From positions 62,001-126,000 of the forward strand of contig MEOL01000033.1 of NCBI GenBank assembly GCA_001769215.1: DNA of 64,000 bases. The letters run 5' to 3'. Under the pieces are notes generated by a model, which saw only the letters and a program-made list of their open reading frames with translations, searched no databases and was not told the origin of the DNA. Positions 1 to 7,977 of the stretch are shown here, piece after piece. Every line of letters begins with the position of its first letter. Within the stretch, counting starts at the first letter, position 1. Made by a program: the position numbers and the translations under genes. Source of the DNA: Bacteroidetes bacterium GWF2_41_31. Its GTDB lineage: Bacteria > Bacteroidota > Bacteroidia > Bacteroidales > F082.

Positions 1-2
1 GG

Positions 3-86
3 ATTTTCCCCTACTTTCAGGACAATAGGACACTACTATTCGACCGGGCAAAAGTAAGGACTGCAATGAATTCCAAAACAAAATAA
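3..86 (+). CDS. C-terminal tail of excisionase-like HTH protein (partial)
   Basis: An open frame enters from the left edge and stops 8 bases before the ATPase gene. Its 27 residues include PYFQDNRTLLFDRAKV, which resembles the wing of HTH_17/MerR-like excisionases (pattern IPY-x-R-x-LYF-x-R-x-I). Such a gene usually precedes the ATPase in Bacteroidota integrative elements, so position and sequence agree. Only the tail is visible. A second open frame, bases 1-57, also reaches the edge, so the frame choice rests on the motif alone. Confidence 0.35.
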   Translation: MFPYFQDNRTLLFDRAKVRTAMNSKTK

Positions 87-94
87 TTGAAATC

Positions 95-1111
95 ATGGGC
101 GGCCAAATACTAGAAAAAACAGCACCGTTTGAATTAGGCGAAACAGATTGTATAAATCTGGATAACTTTAAAATTGACCTTTCACAACCCGTACCGGATC
201 CACACCCTCTTTTTACAATCAATCAAATAATAATAACCAGCCCGGGAAATATTGAAGTAATAAAAGGTGGTGCAAAATCTGCTAAATCATTTTTGGTGGC
301 CTGTTTGGTGGCTGCCTTCGTATCAGATAAAAGGATATTGGGGATAACAGCCAACCCAATAGATGGACGAAACAAAATAATTATTTTAGATACTGAGCAA
401 AGTTTGTCACACGTGCATAAAATGGCACGAAGGATATTAAGGCTAGCAGGTTACCAGACCGACATAAACCACCCTAATTTAGAGGTTTACTACCTTAAAG
501 AATTAGATACAACCCAGCGTTTTGAGATGCTTAGAAATGCCGTAACTGACCCACAGGCGGGAATTGTTTTTTTGGATGGTGCAATAGATATTGTTTTCGA
601 TTTTAACGACCTACGGGAATCAACCCAGGTACGCGATGAACTGATGCAATTGGTGGCTGTTAATCAAATTGCTTTGTTTGCCGTAATACATACAAACAAA
701 AGAGATGCCAACAGCCGGGGACACTTCGGGGCGATGTTGGAACAGAAAAGCGAAACAACGATACAACTATCAAAACAAGATACTGTTTTTACCGCTTCGG
801 CTGCCTATACAAGGAATGAACCGTTTGACGACATTCAGTTTATCATTGATGGCGAAGGTATGCCAATTGAGGTGGACAGCCGAATCGACAAAAAAGAAAT
901 TGCAGCACAAAAACAACGGGAAAATTTTAAACATATCCTATCAGGCCAAAAGCTGATGGAATACAGCGAAATGGTGACTTGTTATTGTGAGGTATCAGGA
1001 CTTTCAGAACCCACAGCGAAACGACATATCGGGGCCGCTGTTTTATCTAAATGGATCAAAAAAGAACATTCAGGAAGCTATTCACTTAATAATAATACTG
1101 ATGAATTTTAA
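95..1111 (+). CDS. RecA-like AAA ATPase of an integrative element (RepA/AAA_25 type)
   Basis: This is a P-loop ATPase of the type that accompanies primase-like genes in Bacteroidota mobile elements and probably acts as a helicase or loader in element replication. The Walker A region is GGAKSAKS at residues 58-65, where Ala replaces the last Gly of the usual GxxxxGKS. LDTEQS at 98-103 and FLDG at 159-162 (Walker B) follow in RecA-like order. The last 60 residues look like a winged helix that could bind DNA. The gene sits directly after an excisionase-like tail and its end overlaps a possible small ORF. Replication function is inferred from family and context; substrate and partner are unknown. 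Confidence 0.8.
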   Translation: MGGQILEKTAPFELGETDCINLDNFKIDLSQPVPDPHPLFTINQIIITSPGNIEVIKGGAKSAKSFLVACLVAAFVSDKRILGITANPIDGRNKIIILDTEQSLSHVHKMARRILRLAGYQTDINHPNLEVYYLKELDTTQRFEMLRNAVTDPQAGIVFLDGAIDIVFDFNDLRESTQVRDELMQLVAVNQIALFAVIHTNKRDANSRGHFGAMLEQKSETTIQLSKQDTVFTASAAYTRNEPFDDIQFIIDGEGMPIEVDSRIDKKEIAAQKQRENFKHILSGQKLMEYSEMVTCYCEVSGLSEPTAKRHIGAAVLSKWIKKEHSGSYSLNNNTDEF

Positions 1112-1370
1112 AACGTTTGTACTTATTTTAATTGCCTTAGAACTGTTGTTTTTTGTGTGGAGTATCAAACAGGTATCATTCACTCCCTATCTATATAGGG
1201 GAGTGATACTTGATACTAACTGGAATAGTACCTGTGATACAAACAGTGATACTAAATTGATATTGATAGTCAATAAGTTAAAACAGTATGTTGATAGTGT
1301 TGATCCCAATGATACCCGTGTTGATACTAGTTGGTATCACGGGCAAATGATACCACCATTAAACAACTGA
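1101..1370 (+). CDS. Possible small membrane-anchored ORF threaded through TGATAC repeats
   Basis: This ATG-started 89-codon frame overlaps the ATPase stop by 11 bases and ends two bases before the ATG of the next gene, so it fits the gap exactly. The first 22 residues are hydrophobic (FVLILIALELLFFVW). The remainder contains repeated Asp-Thr pairs, because many TGATAC repeats fall in frame. The inverted TGATAC copies do not encode Asp-Thr, which favours a DNA-level function for the repeats. The frame may be open only by chance. I recognise no family. Confidence 0.3.
   Translation: MNFKTFVLILIALELLFFVWSIKQVSFTPYLYRGVILDTNWNSTCDTNSDTKLILIVNKLKQYVDSVDPNDTRVDTSWYHGQMIPPLNN
1162..1353. repeat. 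Cluster of ten TGATAC/GTATCA hexamers (iteron-like)
   Basis: Exact TGATAC copies begin at 1204, 1211, 1235, 1247, 1310, 1322 and 1348. Inverted copies GTATCA begin at 1162, 1173 and 1334. Near copies TGATAG lie at 1264 and 1292. Several spacings are 11, 12 or 24 bases, that is, about one or two helical turns. A random 192-base stretch should hold about 0.1 copies counting both strands. The cluster sits between an ATPase and a primase-like gene, where iterons of a replication origin or operator sites for an autoregulated promoter would be expected. The role is inferred. Confidence 0.8.
1173..1209. other. Hairpin flanked by inverted TGATAC copies
   Basis: Arms CACTCCCTAT (1181-1190) and ATAGGGGAGTG (1195-1205) pair around a 4-base loop with one bulged G, and GTATCA and TGATAC bracket the hairpin as inverted repeats. 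No T-run follows on the plus strand, so it is a poor terminator. It could be a cruciform at an origin, a nick site or a dimer-binding operator. Confidence 0.6.
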
Positions 1371-1372
1371 TT

Positions 1373-2533
1373 ATGAAAGCAATAACCGAAATATTGAATA
1401 AAAAAGTTAGTGTTTTCCCGGATGCAAATATTGTGAACAGGTGCATAACTACCACCGTTGGTGAATGGCTTAATGGCTGCAAGAATCCGAAAAACAAAAA
1501 CCTGATGCCATTGGTAGAGCAGATCAGGCAAACCACCGATAAAAAAGAAAAATCAGTACTAAAATTGAAACTGCCAGGTGTAACAATGGCCGCGGAATTG
1601 ACAACACGGGCAAAAAATGTACCGCTCGAAAAGAAAATAATTGAACGATCCGGACTGCTTTGTTTTGATATTGACGATCAGGACAACCCAGGATTAAAAC
1701 CTATTGAGATCCGGGAAAAGCTATCACTTTGCACAAACGTAATATTTGCCGCTTTGAGTGTTTCAGGTAAAGGAGTTTGGGGACTGGTTGAAATGCAATA
1801 TCCTGAAAAAATAAAACAGCACTTTGAACAGCTTAAAATTGATTTTCAAGCGTTGGGTATTAAATTAGATACCTCCAAAGGAGGGAACCCAACAGATTTG
1901 CGTTTTTATTCATACGATCCTGATGCTTATTTTTGTGAACAGTACAAAAATTATGACCGTCTGCCACAACCAAAGCCACAACCAAAGCAACCAAAGTACA
2001 AAACCACCACCAATGGAAGCGATCCAATAAAAATTGCAATTGATAAAATTAATTCTGCACCTGATGGCGAAAAGCACCGCGAATTATTAAAGGCCGCGAA
2101 GTTGTTAGGTGGTTATGTTGGTAGTGGATCAATCAGCTATCAGGAAGCGGAAACGGCGTTATTTGCAGCGATCAGCAGCCGGGACATACAATCAACCACC
2201 ACAGCACAACACACCATTAGGGATGGCCTTAACTACGGTATGAACGAACCAATTTACCCGGAAATAAAAGAATTTAAACCACCTGTTAAAAAGTTGGATC
2301 CATTACTTGAGTACTTCAAAAATCTGAATGTAGACAGCTTTCAAGATACTATTGTGGTAGATGGTTTACCATTAAAGGATTGTATTGATACATGGATAAA
2401 GGAAGGCGATAGATTAAGTCTGCAAGCGTTACAAATCGAATTAAAGAAACAGCCCACCATACCGGGATTGAGTTTGTCCGCCCCAAATTCTCCTTTTGGT
2501 GGTGCTGTTTTTATAAACAATAAAATTCTATAA
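1373..2533 (+). CDS. BT4734/BF3469-family (VirE_N) primase-like protein
   Basis: The first 250 residues match the BT4734-like N-terminal domain (Pfam VirE_N) found in Bacteroidota mobile elements, where it is thought to carry a primase-polymerase-like fold. Visible markers are FDIDD at residues 98-102 (candidate metal-binding acids), SGKGVWG from residue 131 and TDLRFYSYDPDAY further on. A Pro/Lys/Gln-rich linker (QPKPQPKQPK) separates this from a helical C-terminal half. I chose the ATG at MKAITEIL over a TTG 42 bases upstream because the upstream codons run through the TGATAC repeats. With the ATPase it forms a probable replication module. Confidence 0.75.
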   Translation: MKAITEILNKKVSVFPDANIVNRCITTTVGEWLNGCKNPKNKNLMPLVEQIRQTTDKKEKSVLKLKLPGVTMAAELTTRAKNVPLEKKIIERSGLLCFDIDDQDNPGLKPIEIREKLSLCTNVIFAALSVSGKGVWGLVEMQYPEKIKQHFEQLKIDFQALGIKLDTSKGGNPTDLRFYSYDPDAYFCEQYKNYDRLPQPKPQPKQPKYKTTTNGSDPIKIAIDKINSAPDGEKHRELLKAAKLLGGYVGSGSISYQEAETALFAAISSRDIQSTTTAQHTIRDGLNYGMNEPIYPEIKEFKPPVKKLDPLLEYFKNLNVDSFQDTIVVDGLPLKDCIDTWIKEGDRLSLQALQIELKKQPTIPGLSLSAPNSPFGGAVFINNKIL

Positions 2534-2535
2534 AA

Positions 2536-2823
2536 ATGGGACTACATAAAGGATGCAAACCAAACAACCCAAACGGGAGACCTCCTGGCAAACCGAACAG
2601 GACAACAGAAGAGCTGAGAGGCTTGTTTCAGAGCTTCATTGAAAGCAATATAGAAACACTCCAGGCGGACTTTGATCAGTTGGAACCCAAAGACAGGTTA
2701 AGCTTCATGGAAAGAATCGCAAAACTTATCATTCCCGCACCAGTGCCGGAACTCCAGAGGTTGACCGATGACCAATTAAACGAATTGATTAATAAACTTA
2801 AAAATCAGACAGATGCAATCTAA
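2536..2823 (+). CDS. Small protein with GRPPGKPNRTTEEL N-terminus
   Basis: This 95-residue protein starts 2 bases after the primase-like gene and is probably co-transcribed. The N-terminal NPNGRPPGKPNRTTEELR pattern is common in short Bacteroidota element and prophage proteins, some similar to terminase small-subunit starts. The remainder is helical and acidic (LTDDQLNELINKLKNQ), suggesting a small DNA-binding or oligomerising protein. No enzymatic motif is visible and function is unknown. Confidence 0.65.
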   Translation: MGLHKGCKPNNPNGRPPGKPNRTTEELRGLFQSFIESNIETLQADFDQLEPKDRLSFMERIAKLIIPAPVPELQRLTDDQLNELINKLKNQTDAI

Positions 2824-3040
2824 ACAGAGAATTGAAAAGCTAAAACTAGCCCAGAGGCTTCTAAACAATGAACCGGAACCCAGAGCAATGAGATGCTGGA
2901 GAATTGTTAACGGTGTGCCCGACGACAATGACTACCCGGACCACTACCAAGAAGGGGATATTGTTTTTCAAATTGAAATTATAAAGGACACCGATGCAAT
3001 AATGCAAACCCACCGTAAAAGATTAAGAAATGAGAATTAA
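2813..3040 (+). CDS. Hypothetical small element protein
   Basis: This 75-residue protein overlaps the previous gene by 11 bases, a spacing typical of translational coupling. It starts with a basic helix (QSKQRIEKLKLAQRLL) and then a short beta-rich stretch (EGDIVFQIEII). I do not recognise a family. It lies within the tightly packed element operon. Confidence 0.5.
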   Translation: MQSKQRIEKLKLAQRLLNNEPEPRAMRCWRIVNGVPDDNDYPDHYQEGDIVFQIEIIKDTDAIMQTHRKRLRNEN

Positions 3041-3236
3041 CCTACCAAACAACCGATTTAAAATCGAAGGCATAAGAGCGAATCGACTAGGCCAAATTCT
3101 GGAAATGACGCCGCCCCGTTATGAATATACAATTTCAGACGGGGCAAATGGCACTGAAAATATAACTTTTTCAGATGAACAAGACTTCCAAGATTTTAGG
3201 CAGACTTTAAAATTCTATCTATACCATGAAAAATAA
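3030..3236 (+). CDS. Hypothetical small element protein
   Basis: This 68-residue protein overlaps the previous gene by 11 bases. It is predicted mixed alpha/beta with no signal peptide or membrane segment, and I see no known motif. The repeated 11-base overlaps in this stretch support these small frames as real coupled genes. Confidence 0.45.
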   Translation: MRINLPNNRFKIEGIRANRLGQILEMTPPRYEYTISDGANGTENITFSDEQDFQDFRQTLKFYLYHEK

Positions 3237-3282
3237 GAATGGTTATCAAAATAAATATTATTAACAATTAAATTTTAAAAAA

Positions 3283-3585
3283 ATGAATGATTCAAAAATC
3301 TACGGACAAAAACAAATTATTACAGATTTGTTATTAAATGCGGGAATTTACTCTAAAGTTGCCAGAAAAGCCAATTTGGAACTCGTTTTCCGAGATCGAA
3401 ATAAATTTTCAGGCGTATCCCTCGATGGTTCACTACTAAAGGTAAATGTTACGAGAGGCCTTGAGTGCCCCGCTGACTTTATGCTTCATCTGCAGGAGAT
3501 TTTAAACGGCCATGAGACCACACTCAAAACAGATGACCGTACTGGCCGTTTGGAAATTATTGTGGATCTATTGAAAATTCGTTAA
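3283..3585 (+). CDS. Hypothetical protein, last gene of the element
   Basis: This 100-residue soluble protein follows a 46-base AT-rich gap and a clear ATG. It has no family I recognise. A strong terminator follows 27 bases after the stop, so it closes the element operon just before the tRNA-Arg gene. A regulatory or accessory role in the element is possible but unsupported. Confidence 0.6.
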   Translation: MNDSKIYGQKQIITDLLLNAGIYSKVARKANLELVFRDRNKFSGVSLDGSLLKVNVTRGLECPADFMLHLQEILNGHETTLKTDDRTGRLEIIVDLLKIR

Positions 3586-3611
3586 ACCGTTCTCCATTTC
3601 GGTTTTTCGAT

Positions 3612-3645
3612 ACAGCCCCGGGTAAAATCCGAGGGCTGTTTTTTT
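3612..3645 (+). terminator. Rho-independent terminator of the element operon
   Basis: Arms ACAGCCC and GGGCTGT pair, an inner CGG/CCG extends the stem, and seven T follow. It ends transcription before the oppositely oriented tRNA. Confidence 0.85.
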
Positions 3646-3700
3646 ATGCCAAAATAAGGGAGATAAAGATAAAAAAGTACTGTAAATTTGCTACTAAAAA

Positions 3701-3738
3701 TAAAAAAGCAACTGTAAATAATTGATATACAGTTGCTT
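3701..3738 (-). terminator. Terminator downstream of tRNA-Arg
   Basis: A perfect 11-bp inverted repeat (AAGCAACTGTA / TACAGTTGCTT) is followed on the minus strand by a T-rich tract. It lies 14 bases beyond the tRNA 3' end in the direction of tRNA transcription. Confidence 0.8.
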
Positions 3739-3752
3739 AATTTTTATATTCG

Positions 3753-3824
3753 TGACCCTACCGGGATTCGAACCCAGATCATCAGAACCGGAATCTGACA
3801 TTCTATCCATTGAACTATAGGGCC
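3753..3824 (-). tRNA. tRNA-Arg (anticodon CCG)
   Basis: The 72-nt minus-strand sequence folds into a full cloverleaf: acceptor GGCCCTA with TAGGGTC (one G-T pair), discriminator A, anticodon stem TCAGA/TCTGA with loop TTCCGGT giving anticodon CCG, and T arm CTGGG-TTCGAAT-CCCGG. CCA is not encoded. The gene reads Arg CGG codons. Its 3' end faces the integrated element on the left, the usual geometry for integration into a tRNA gene. Confidence 0.93.
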
Positions 3825-3923
3825 GGTTTATGGTGTGCAAAGAAACAAAAATATTGCTTTGCTTTCAACTAAGTTTTCGTTATTTGTAATACTCTGAGAA
3901 TGGAACACCATTGTATCCACAAC

Positions 3924-5309
3924 CTACTTTTTCTTTGGACGTATTCTGTTTTCCTTCGTTAACTTCGTGAGAATTTCTTGTTTTTTGTCACCATTGGTAA
4001 TATCAATAACCGGAGGTTTTTTCTTTTTATCTATACATAAAATCACATTTGTTTGGCATTGCCCTGCCTCCAATGTTATATTGCTTTCAACACCATTTTG
4101 CGATCGTATAACGATTTCTGTTGTTGAATTGGGACACACATGTTTTTCAAACCAGGTCGATTTTCCCAATTGGCAGATAACCTCGTCATTTATAATCAGA
4201 TCCATCGGTTTGTTGGCAGGATTAAAAACTGATCCGTAAAAAATAATTCGGCTTAAACATTTGTGCACCATTGGGAATTCGTTTTGAACCAGTTCCTCAG
4301 GAACAAAATCACCTGAAATAATGTTAAGTCTGACCTTTGATTTTGAAGTGGTTGCCATGGCAATTGAAGTCCCTATTAAACCTGCCCAAACGCCAGCCTT
4401 AGACAATTTATCATCATCATACACCTTCATCTCAATGTAATAACTAATCGCGTCTTTTTCTAAGGGGAGGTATTTGTTGCCAAGCCTGTAGTAACTGATT
4501 CTGCCATCAGAAAATCCCCAAATTTTATCAATCTCCTTATTGGTGGTTGCGTCAAATATTTTTGCATTTTTTACTTTCATACTCGACTCAGTGTTTAACT
4601 TTATATTCTGATCTATTATAAACTGCCTGGAGGTATCCGGTGTGTTATCCTTGAATTGCTGAAATGATTTATATAGGCCTTTCTTTGATCTGTCAATAGC
4701 ATTTAAAGTATTCATTTCCAATAGGTCATACGTAGGTTTCTGAGTTAGTTCAAACTCCGGAATTGTATCATTGAGTAGTCTGTTCTCGCAATCAGCCTCA
4801 TAAAAAAGATCGAAACATTCTGCCATCGCTTCGCCAATCAGTTCAGGTTGATGTTTTGTAACTCCAGCAACGGCAGTCAACGACTGTACGGAATGTGAAC
4901 TGAATTTATTGACATATTTATCGTTTTCTTTATAAATAAACGACAGGTCAACTTCAACTTTAGCAGTTTCAGTATAGCCATTATAGTATTCAGAAATGTC
5001 AATTTGGTTTACTCTTACAATCAATTCTTTTCCATCCACCTTGTCATCCATGTTGTTGTGGAGAAATGAAGAAACCTCTATGGCAATATCCTCGGATAGA
5101 AAGGCAGATATTTTGTTATAAACCACAGACTTCTGAACGGATCCAACTTTAAACGAGGTTCCCGTAGCGTTGGTAACCTCACTTAGGTAAAACCCAAAAT
5201 TGTAGATATCTGCTTTTACATTTTTAATTGAAAGAATATGCTGAGCAGGGGAGTACTCGAAGCAAAGCAGAAGTACGAAAGCAATAAAAACTGATTTTAG
5301 CTTGTTCAT
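3924..5309 (-). CDS. Exported protein of unknown function
   Basis: The 461-residue protein starts with a clear signal peptide (KSVFIAFVLLLCFEYSPAQ), so it is probably periplasmic or surface-located. No catalytic motif is evident. A C-terminal stretch of about 90 residues (from IIFYGSVFNPANKPMDLII) loosely resembles DUF2846-type small beta domains, with NDEVICQLGKSTWFEKHV and a closing TNVILCIDKKKK. A weakly hydrophobic segment near residue 300 (AGVWAGLIGTSIAMATT) may be a surface helix. It stands alone between the tRNA and the TonB receptor, separated from the latter by a terminator. I do not know its function. Confidence 0.75.
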   Translation of the reverse strand: MNKLKSVFIAFVLLLCFEYSPAQHILSIKNVKADIYNFGFYLSEVTNATGTSFKVGSVQKSVVYNKISAFLSEDIAIEVSSFLHNNMDDKVDGKELIVRVNQIDISEYYNGYTETAKVEVDLSFIYKENDKYVNKFSSHSVQSLTAVAGVTKHQPELIGEAMAECFDLFYEADCENRLLNDTIPEFELTQKPTYDLLEMNTLNAIDRSKKGLYKSFQQFKDNTPDTSRQFIIDQNIKLNTESSMKVKNAKIFDATTNKEIDKIWGFSDGRISYYRLGNKYLPLEKDAISYYIEMKVYDDDKLSKAGVWAGLIGTSIAMATTSKSKVRLNIISGDFVPEELVQNEFPMVHKCLSRIIFYGSVFNPANKPMDLIINDEVICQLGKSTWFEKHVCPNSTTEIVIRSQNGVESNITLEAGQCQTNVILCIDKKKKPPVIDITNGDKKQEILTKLTKENRIRPKKK

Positions 5310-5365
5310 GATGTTTTATTTGCAAATGTATTAAAGTCGGTGTTTTTATCCAAGAGTCTGCAAGA

Positions 5366-5394
5366 AAAAGAAAAGCCACCCCAAAGGATGGCTT
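5366..5394 (-). terminator. Terminator of the TonB receptor gene
   Basis: On the minus strand arms AAGCCA and TGGCTT (plus an inner GG/CC) form a hairpin followed by TTTTCTTTTTCTT. It lies about 30 bases past the receptor stop. Confidence 0.7.
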
Positions 5395-5424
5395 AACCTT
5401 TTCGAAATTAAATGATGAGAATCT

Positions 5425-7836
5425 TTAAAACGTAGCTTTCAGCGAAATAATAAAATTCTTTCCCGGGGCAACAATTCCCGAGCTGTATGGACGATAACGC
5501 TGATCGGTCATGTTTTCAATTCCGGCACTGATTGATAGCAGGTCGTTAAGTAAAAACAATGCCTTAAAATTAAGCGTGTACCAGGCAGGTGAATAGGGGT
5601 TTCCATTGGCATCAACCGCGTACATGTAATCTTTGCCACGCTCTTCTTCCGGTAAGTTATCGTAACTCACTTCACCATTGTACATGCCATATAAATCGAG
5701 TCTTAAACGATCAATTGAATAAGTCAGGTGGGTAATCCCAAACCAGGGTGCCGCATGTCGCAACGGATTTTTTGTTCCATTATCAAGTTCTTCTTCACCT
5801 TTCTGGTAATTGAGTTGCGATGACAACCCAAATCCATTACCAAGCTTGAACTCCGCACCAAGCTGCACTCCATACACATAGGCGTTTGCCGCATTTTGAA
5901 TGGCCAGGACACGGCTCATTTCGCCCTGATAGTTAATGCTGTCGTTCCCGTCAAGGGTATAATCACGACGTACCATGGCATCTTCCAACAAGGTATAATA
6001 AGCAGTCAGGTCAAACTTGGCCACGTTGTCGAACACCCGTGTAATACCAACCTCACCATTCCAGGCATACTCGGGTTTCAGGTCGGCATTGGGGACTACT
6101 ACAGCGCCTGGTTCAGAATCAAAAATCTTGCCCAGGTCATCCACATTGGGGGCACGAAACCCTGACGACAAATTAACCACCAACGACCAGTTATTTGTCG
6201 GGTTGTAGACCATCCCAAAATTACCGGTTGCCGCCCCATTGTTGGTTTCGGTAGTAGTGAACGGCAATGGGTAGTAGGGTATGTTATTGGAAAAATCGGC
6301 ACTCATCATAATCTGATTATACCGGATCCCGGCTTGTAACAACACTTTTTTGCTGAGCCGGTATTGATAGCTCAGGTAAGCAGCGTAGGATGACCAGGTG
6401 GATTGTGGATAACGCGATGGTCCGGTGATCATTTCCCCGGTCGTAATATCCTCATCCATCCCCAGTGAAACCACTTGGTCAACAACAGCTTCCATTCCGT
6501 AATAGAATTTATGTTTCCCGCCCATGGTTTTCAGGAAATCGGCGTTTGCCGACCAGGCATCCACTTCTTCGGTGCGGTGAAATAACGTCACTTTTTGAAA
6601 ATTGCGATCGTTTCGGCTTTCTTCAAAATACTGATGAGCCAGCCGGACAGCCATTTCATCATAAAGTTTGTTTGCTTTCTTATGGGTGATGATCAGGTTA
6701 TTCATCATCCATTTTTGTGGCCCGTAATACCATTCGGCACTTCCGGGCAACCCGTTTTTAGTTCTTATCAATCGGTCGTATCGCGAATAGTTGGTTGTGG
6801 CAGAATAATGAAACCCATATTGAAATTCCCAGTTTTGATTGGGTTGGAAGGCAATTTTTTGCATGAGATTCATCTGTCGGTAACCCGTAGGGTTTTGAGA
6901 TTGAGGATCATCATTCGTCACCACGACATCCACACTGTCGATTCGTTGAACATACCAACTACGCAGGTATTCATCAGGGCCATGGCTTCCCATGCGTAAA
7001 TCACCAAATTCATTGCTTGAGAAACTGGTAACCGAAGCCCATTTTTTCCAACCAAGGCTCACATCAAAATGACCCGTTTTTTCATTATTTGCTGACGAGA
7101 AGCGCATGTTGGCATGACCGTTTATGAGTGGTTTATCAGTGAGTGTGTATTCGGGCAGGATGGTCTGGAAGCTCATGACACCCCCGATGGCATCACTTCC
7201 GTAGATCAGGCTTGCCGGGCCAAAAATCACCTCCGCAGCCTCAATGGCAAAAGGGTCGAGCGAAATTACATTCTGGAGGTTACCGCTGCGAAAAATCGCA
7301 GTATTCATCCTAACCCCGTCAACCGTATAAAGAAGCCGGTTGGTTGAGAATCCCCTGATCATCGGGCTACCGCCACCCTGTTGGCTCTTTTGCATAAACA
7401 CCTCACCAGAAGTACTCAACAAATCGGCAGCAGTTTGCGGGTTCTGCAAAGCCATTTGGCGGGGAGTGATCGTCAGGATTTTTGCAGGTATCTCACGCAA
7501 ATTCTGCTTCCAACGTGTAGCCGAAACCACCACCTGATCGAGACTAAAGGAATTACGAATCATTTTTACGATAAATTGCTGTTGTGCAATGCTTTCATAG
7601 CTAATGACCTGTGATTCAAAACCTAGAATTTGTAGTTGAATTTCAGCCGCCGACTTGAGCTGCGATATATCAGCCTGGCCATTGGCATTGGTTATCAGGC
7701 TGATCTTTGGCGTATTACAGCTAATTGTTGCCAGGTCCAGAGGCTGGTTCGATTCCGAGTCGAGGAGCGTAATGATTTGCGAGGAGCCAATCAATGCCCA
7801 AAACATCACGCATATAATAAAGAATAATTTTTTCAT
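5425..7836 (-). CDS. TonB-dependent haem/haemoglobin-type outer-membrane receptor
   Basis: This 803-residue outer-membrane receptor probably imports a haem-type or metal-containing ligand using TonB energy. It has a signal peptide (KKLFFIICVMFWALIGSSQ), a CarbopepD-regulatory-like domain at about residues 25-95, a plug from about 105 with SPMIRGFSTNRLLYTVDGVR and GPASLIYGSDAIGGV, and a beta-barrel ending in a C-terminal Phe (IISLKATF). The plug wording fits the haem-receptor branch (HmuR-like), although ligand specificity cannot be read from sequence. I prefer the ATG of MKKLFF to one five codons upstream because it starts the signal peptide. It follows a 185-residue membrane-associated partner on the same strand. 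Confidence 0.85.
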   Translation of the reverse strand: MKKLFFIICVMFWALIGSSQIITLLDSESNQPLDLATISCNTPKISLITNANGQADISQLKSAAEIQLQILGFESQVISYESIAQQQFIVKMIRNSFSLDQVVVSATRWKQNLREIPAKILTITPRQMALQNPQTAADLLSTSGEVFMQKSQQGGGSPMIRGFSTNRLLYTVDGVRMNTAIFRSGNLQNVISLDPFAIEAAEVIFGPASLIYGSDAIGGVMSFQTILPEYTLTDKPLINGHANMRFSSANNEKTGHFDVSLGWKKWASVTSFSSNEFGDLRMGSHGPDEYLRSWYVQRIDSVDVVVTNDDPQSQNPTGYRQMNLMQKIAFQPNQNWEFQYGFHYSATTNYSRYDRLIRTKNGLPGSAEWYYGPQKWMMNNLIITHKKANKLYDEMAVRLAHQYFEESRNDRNFQKVTLFHRTEEVDAWSANADFLKTMGGKHKFYYGMEAVVDQVVSLGMDEDITTGEMITGPSRYPQSTWSSYAAYLSYQYRLSKKVLLQAGIRYNQIMMSADFSNNIPYYPLPFTTTETNNGAATGNFGMVYNPTNNWSLVVNLSSGFRAPNVDDLGKIFDSEPGAVVVPNADLKPEYAWNGEVGITRVFDNVAKFDLTAYYTLLEDAMVRRDYTLDGNDSINYQGEMSRVLAIQNAANAYVYGVQLGAEFKLGNGFGLSSQLNYQKGEEELDNGTKNPLRHAAPWFGITHLTYSIDRLRLDLYGMYNGEVSYDNLPEEERGKDYMYAVDANGNPYSPAWYTLNFKALFLLNDLLSISAGIENMTDQRYRPYSSGIVAPGKNFIISLKATF

Positions 7837-7977
7837 AGGTATTTGACCCAAATTTGTAATGAATTAATTGAATGAAATAATGGTGTTTAATGCTGATAAC
7901 CAGGAGATTTCATTTCGGAAACGACTCATGGCAACCATTTTTTCTGCATAAACACGCAGGCTACAATAGAAAGAAAA

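Noticed and set aside
5896-6208. Plus-strand frames inside the TonB receptor gene
   Set aside because: They are antisense shadows of a clear outer-membrane receptor and lack family features.
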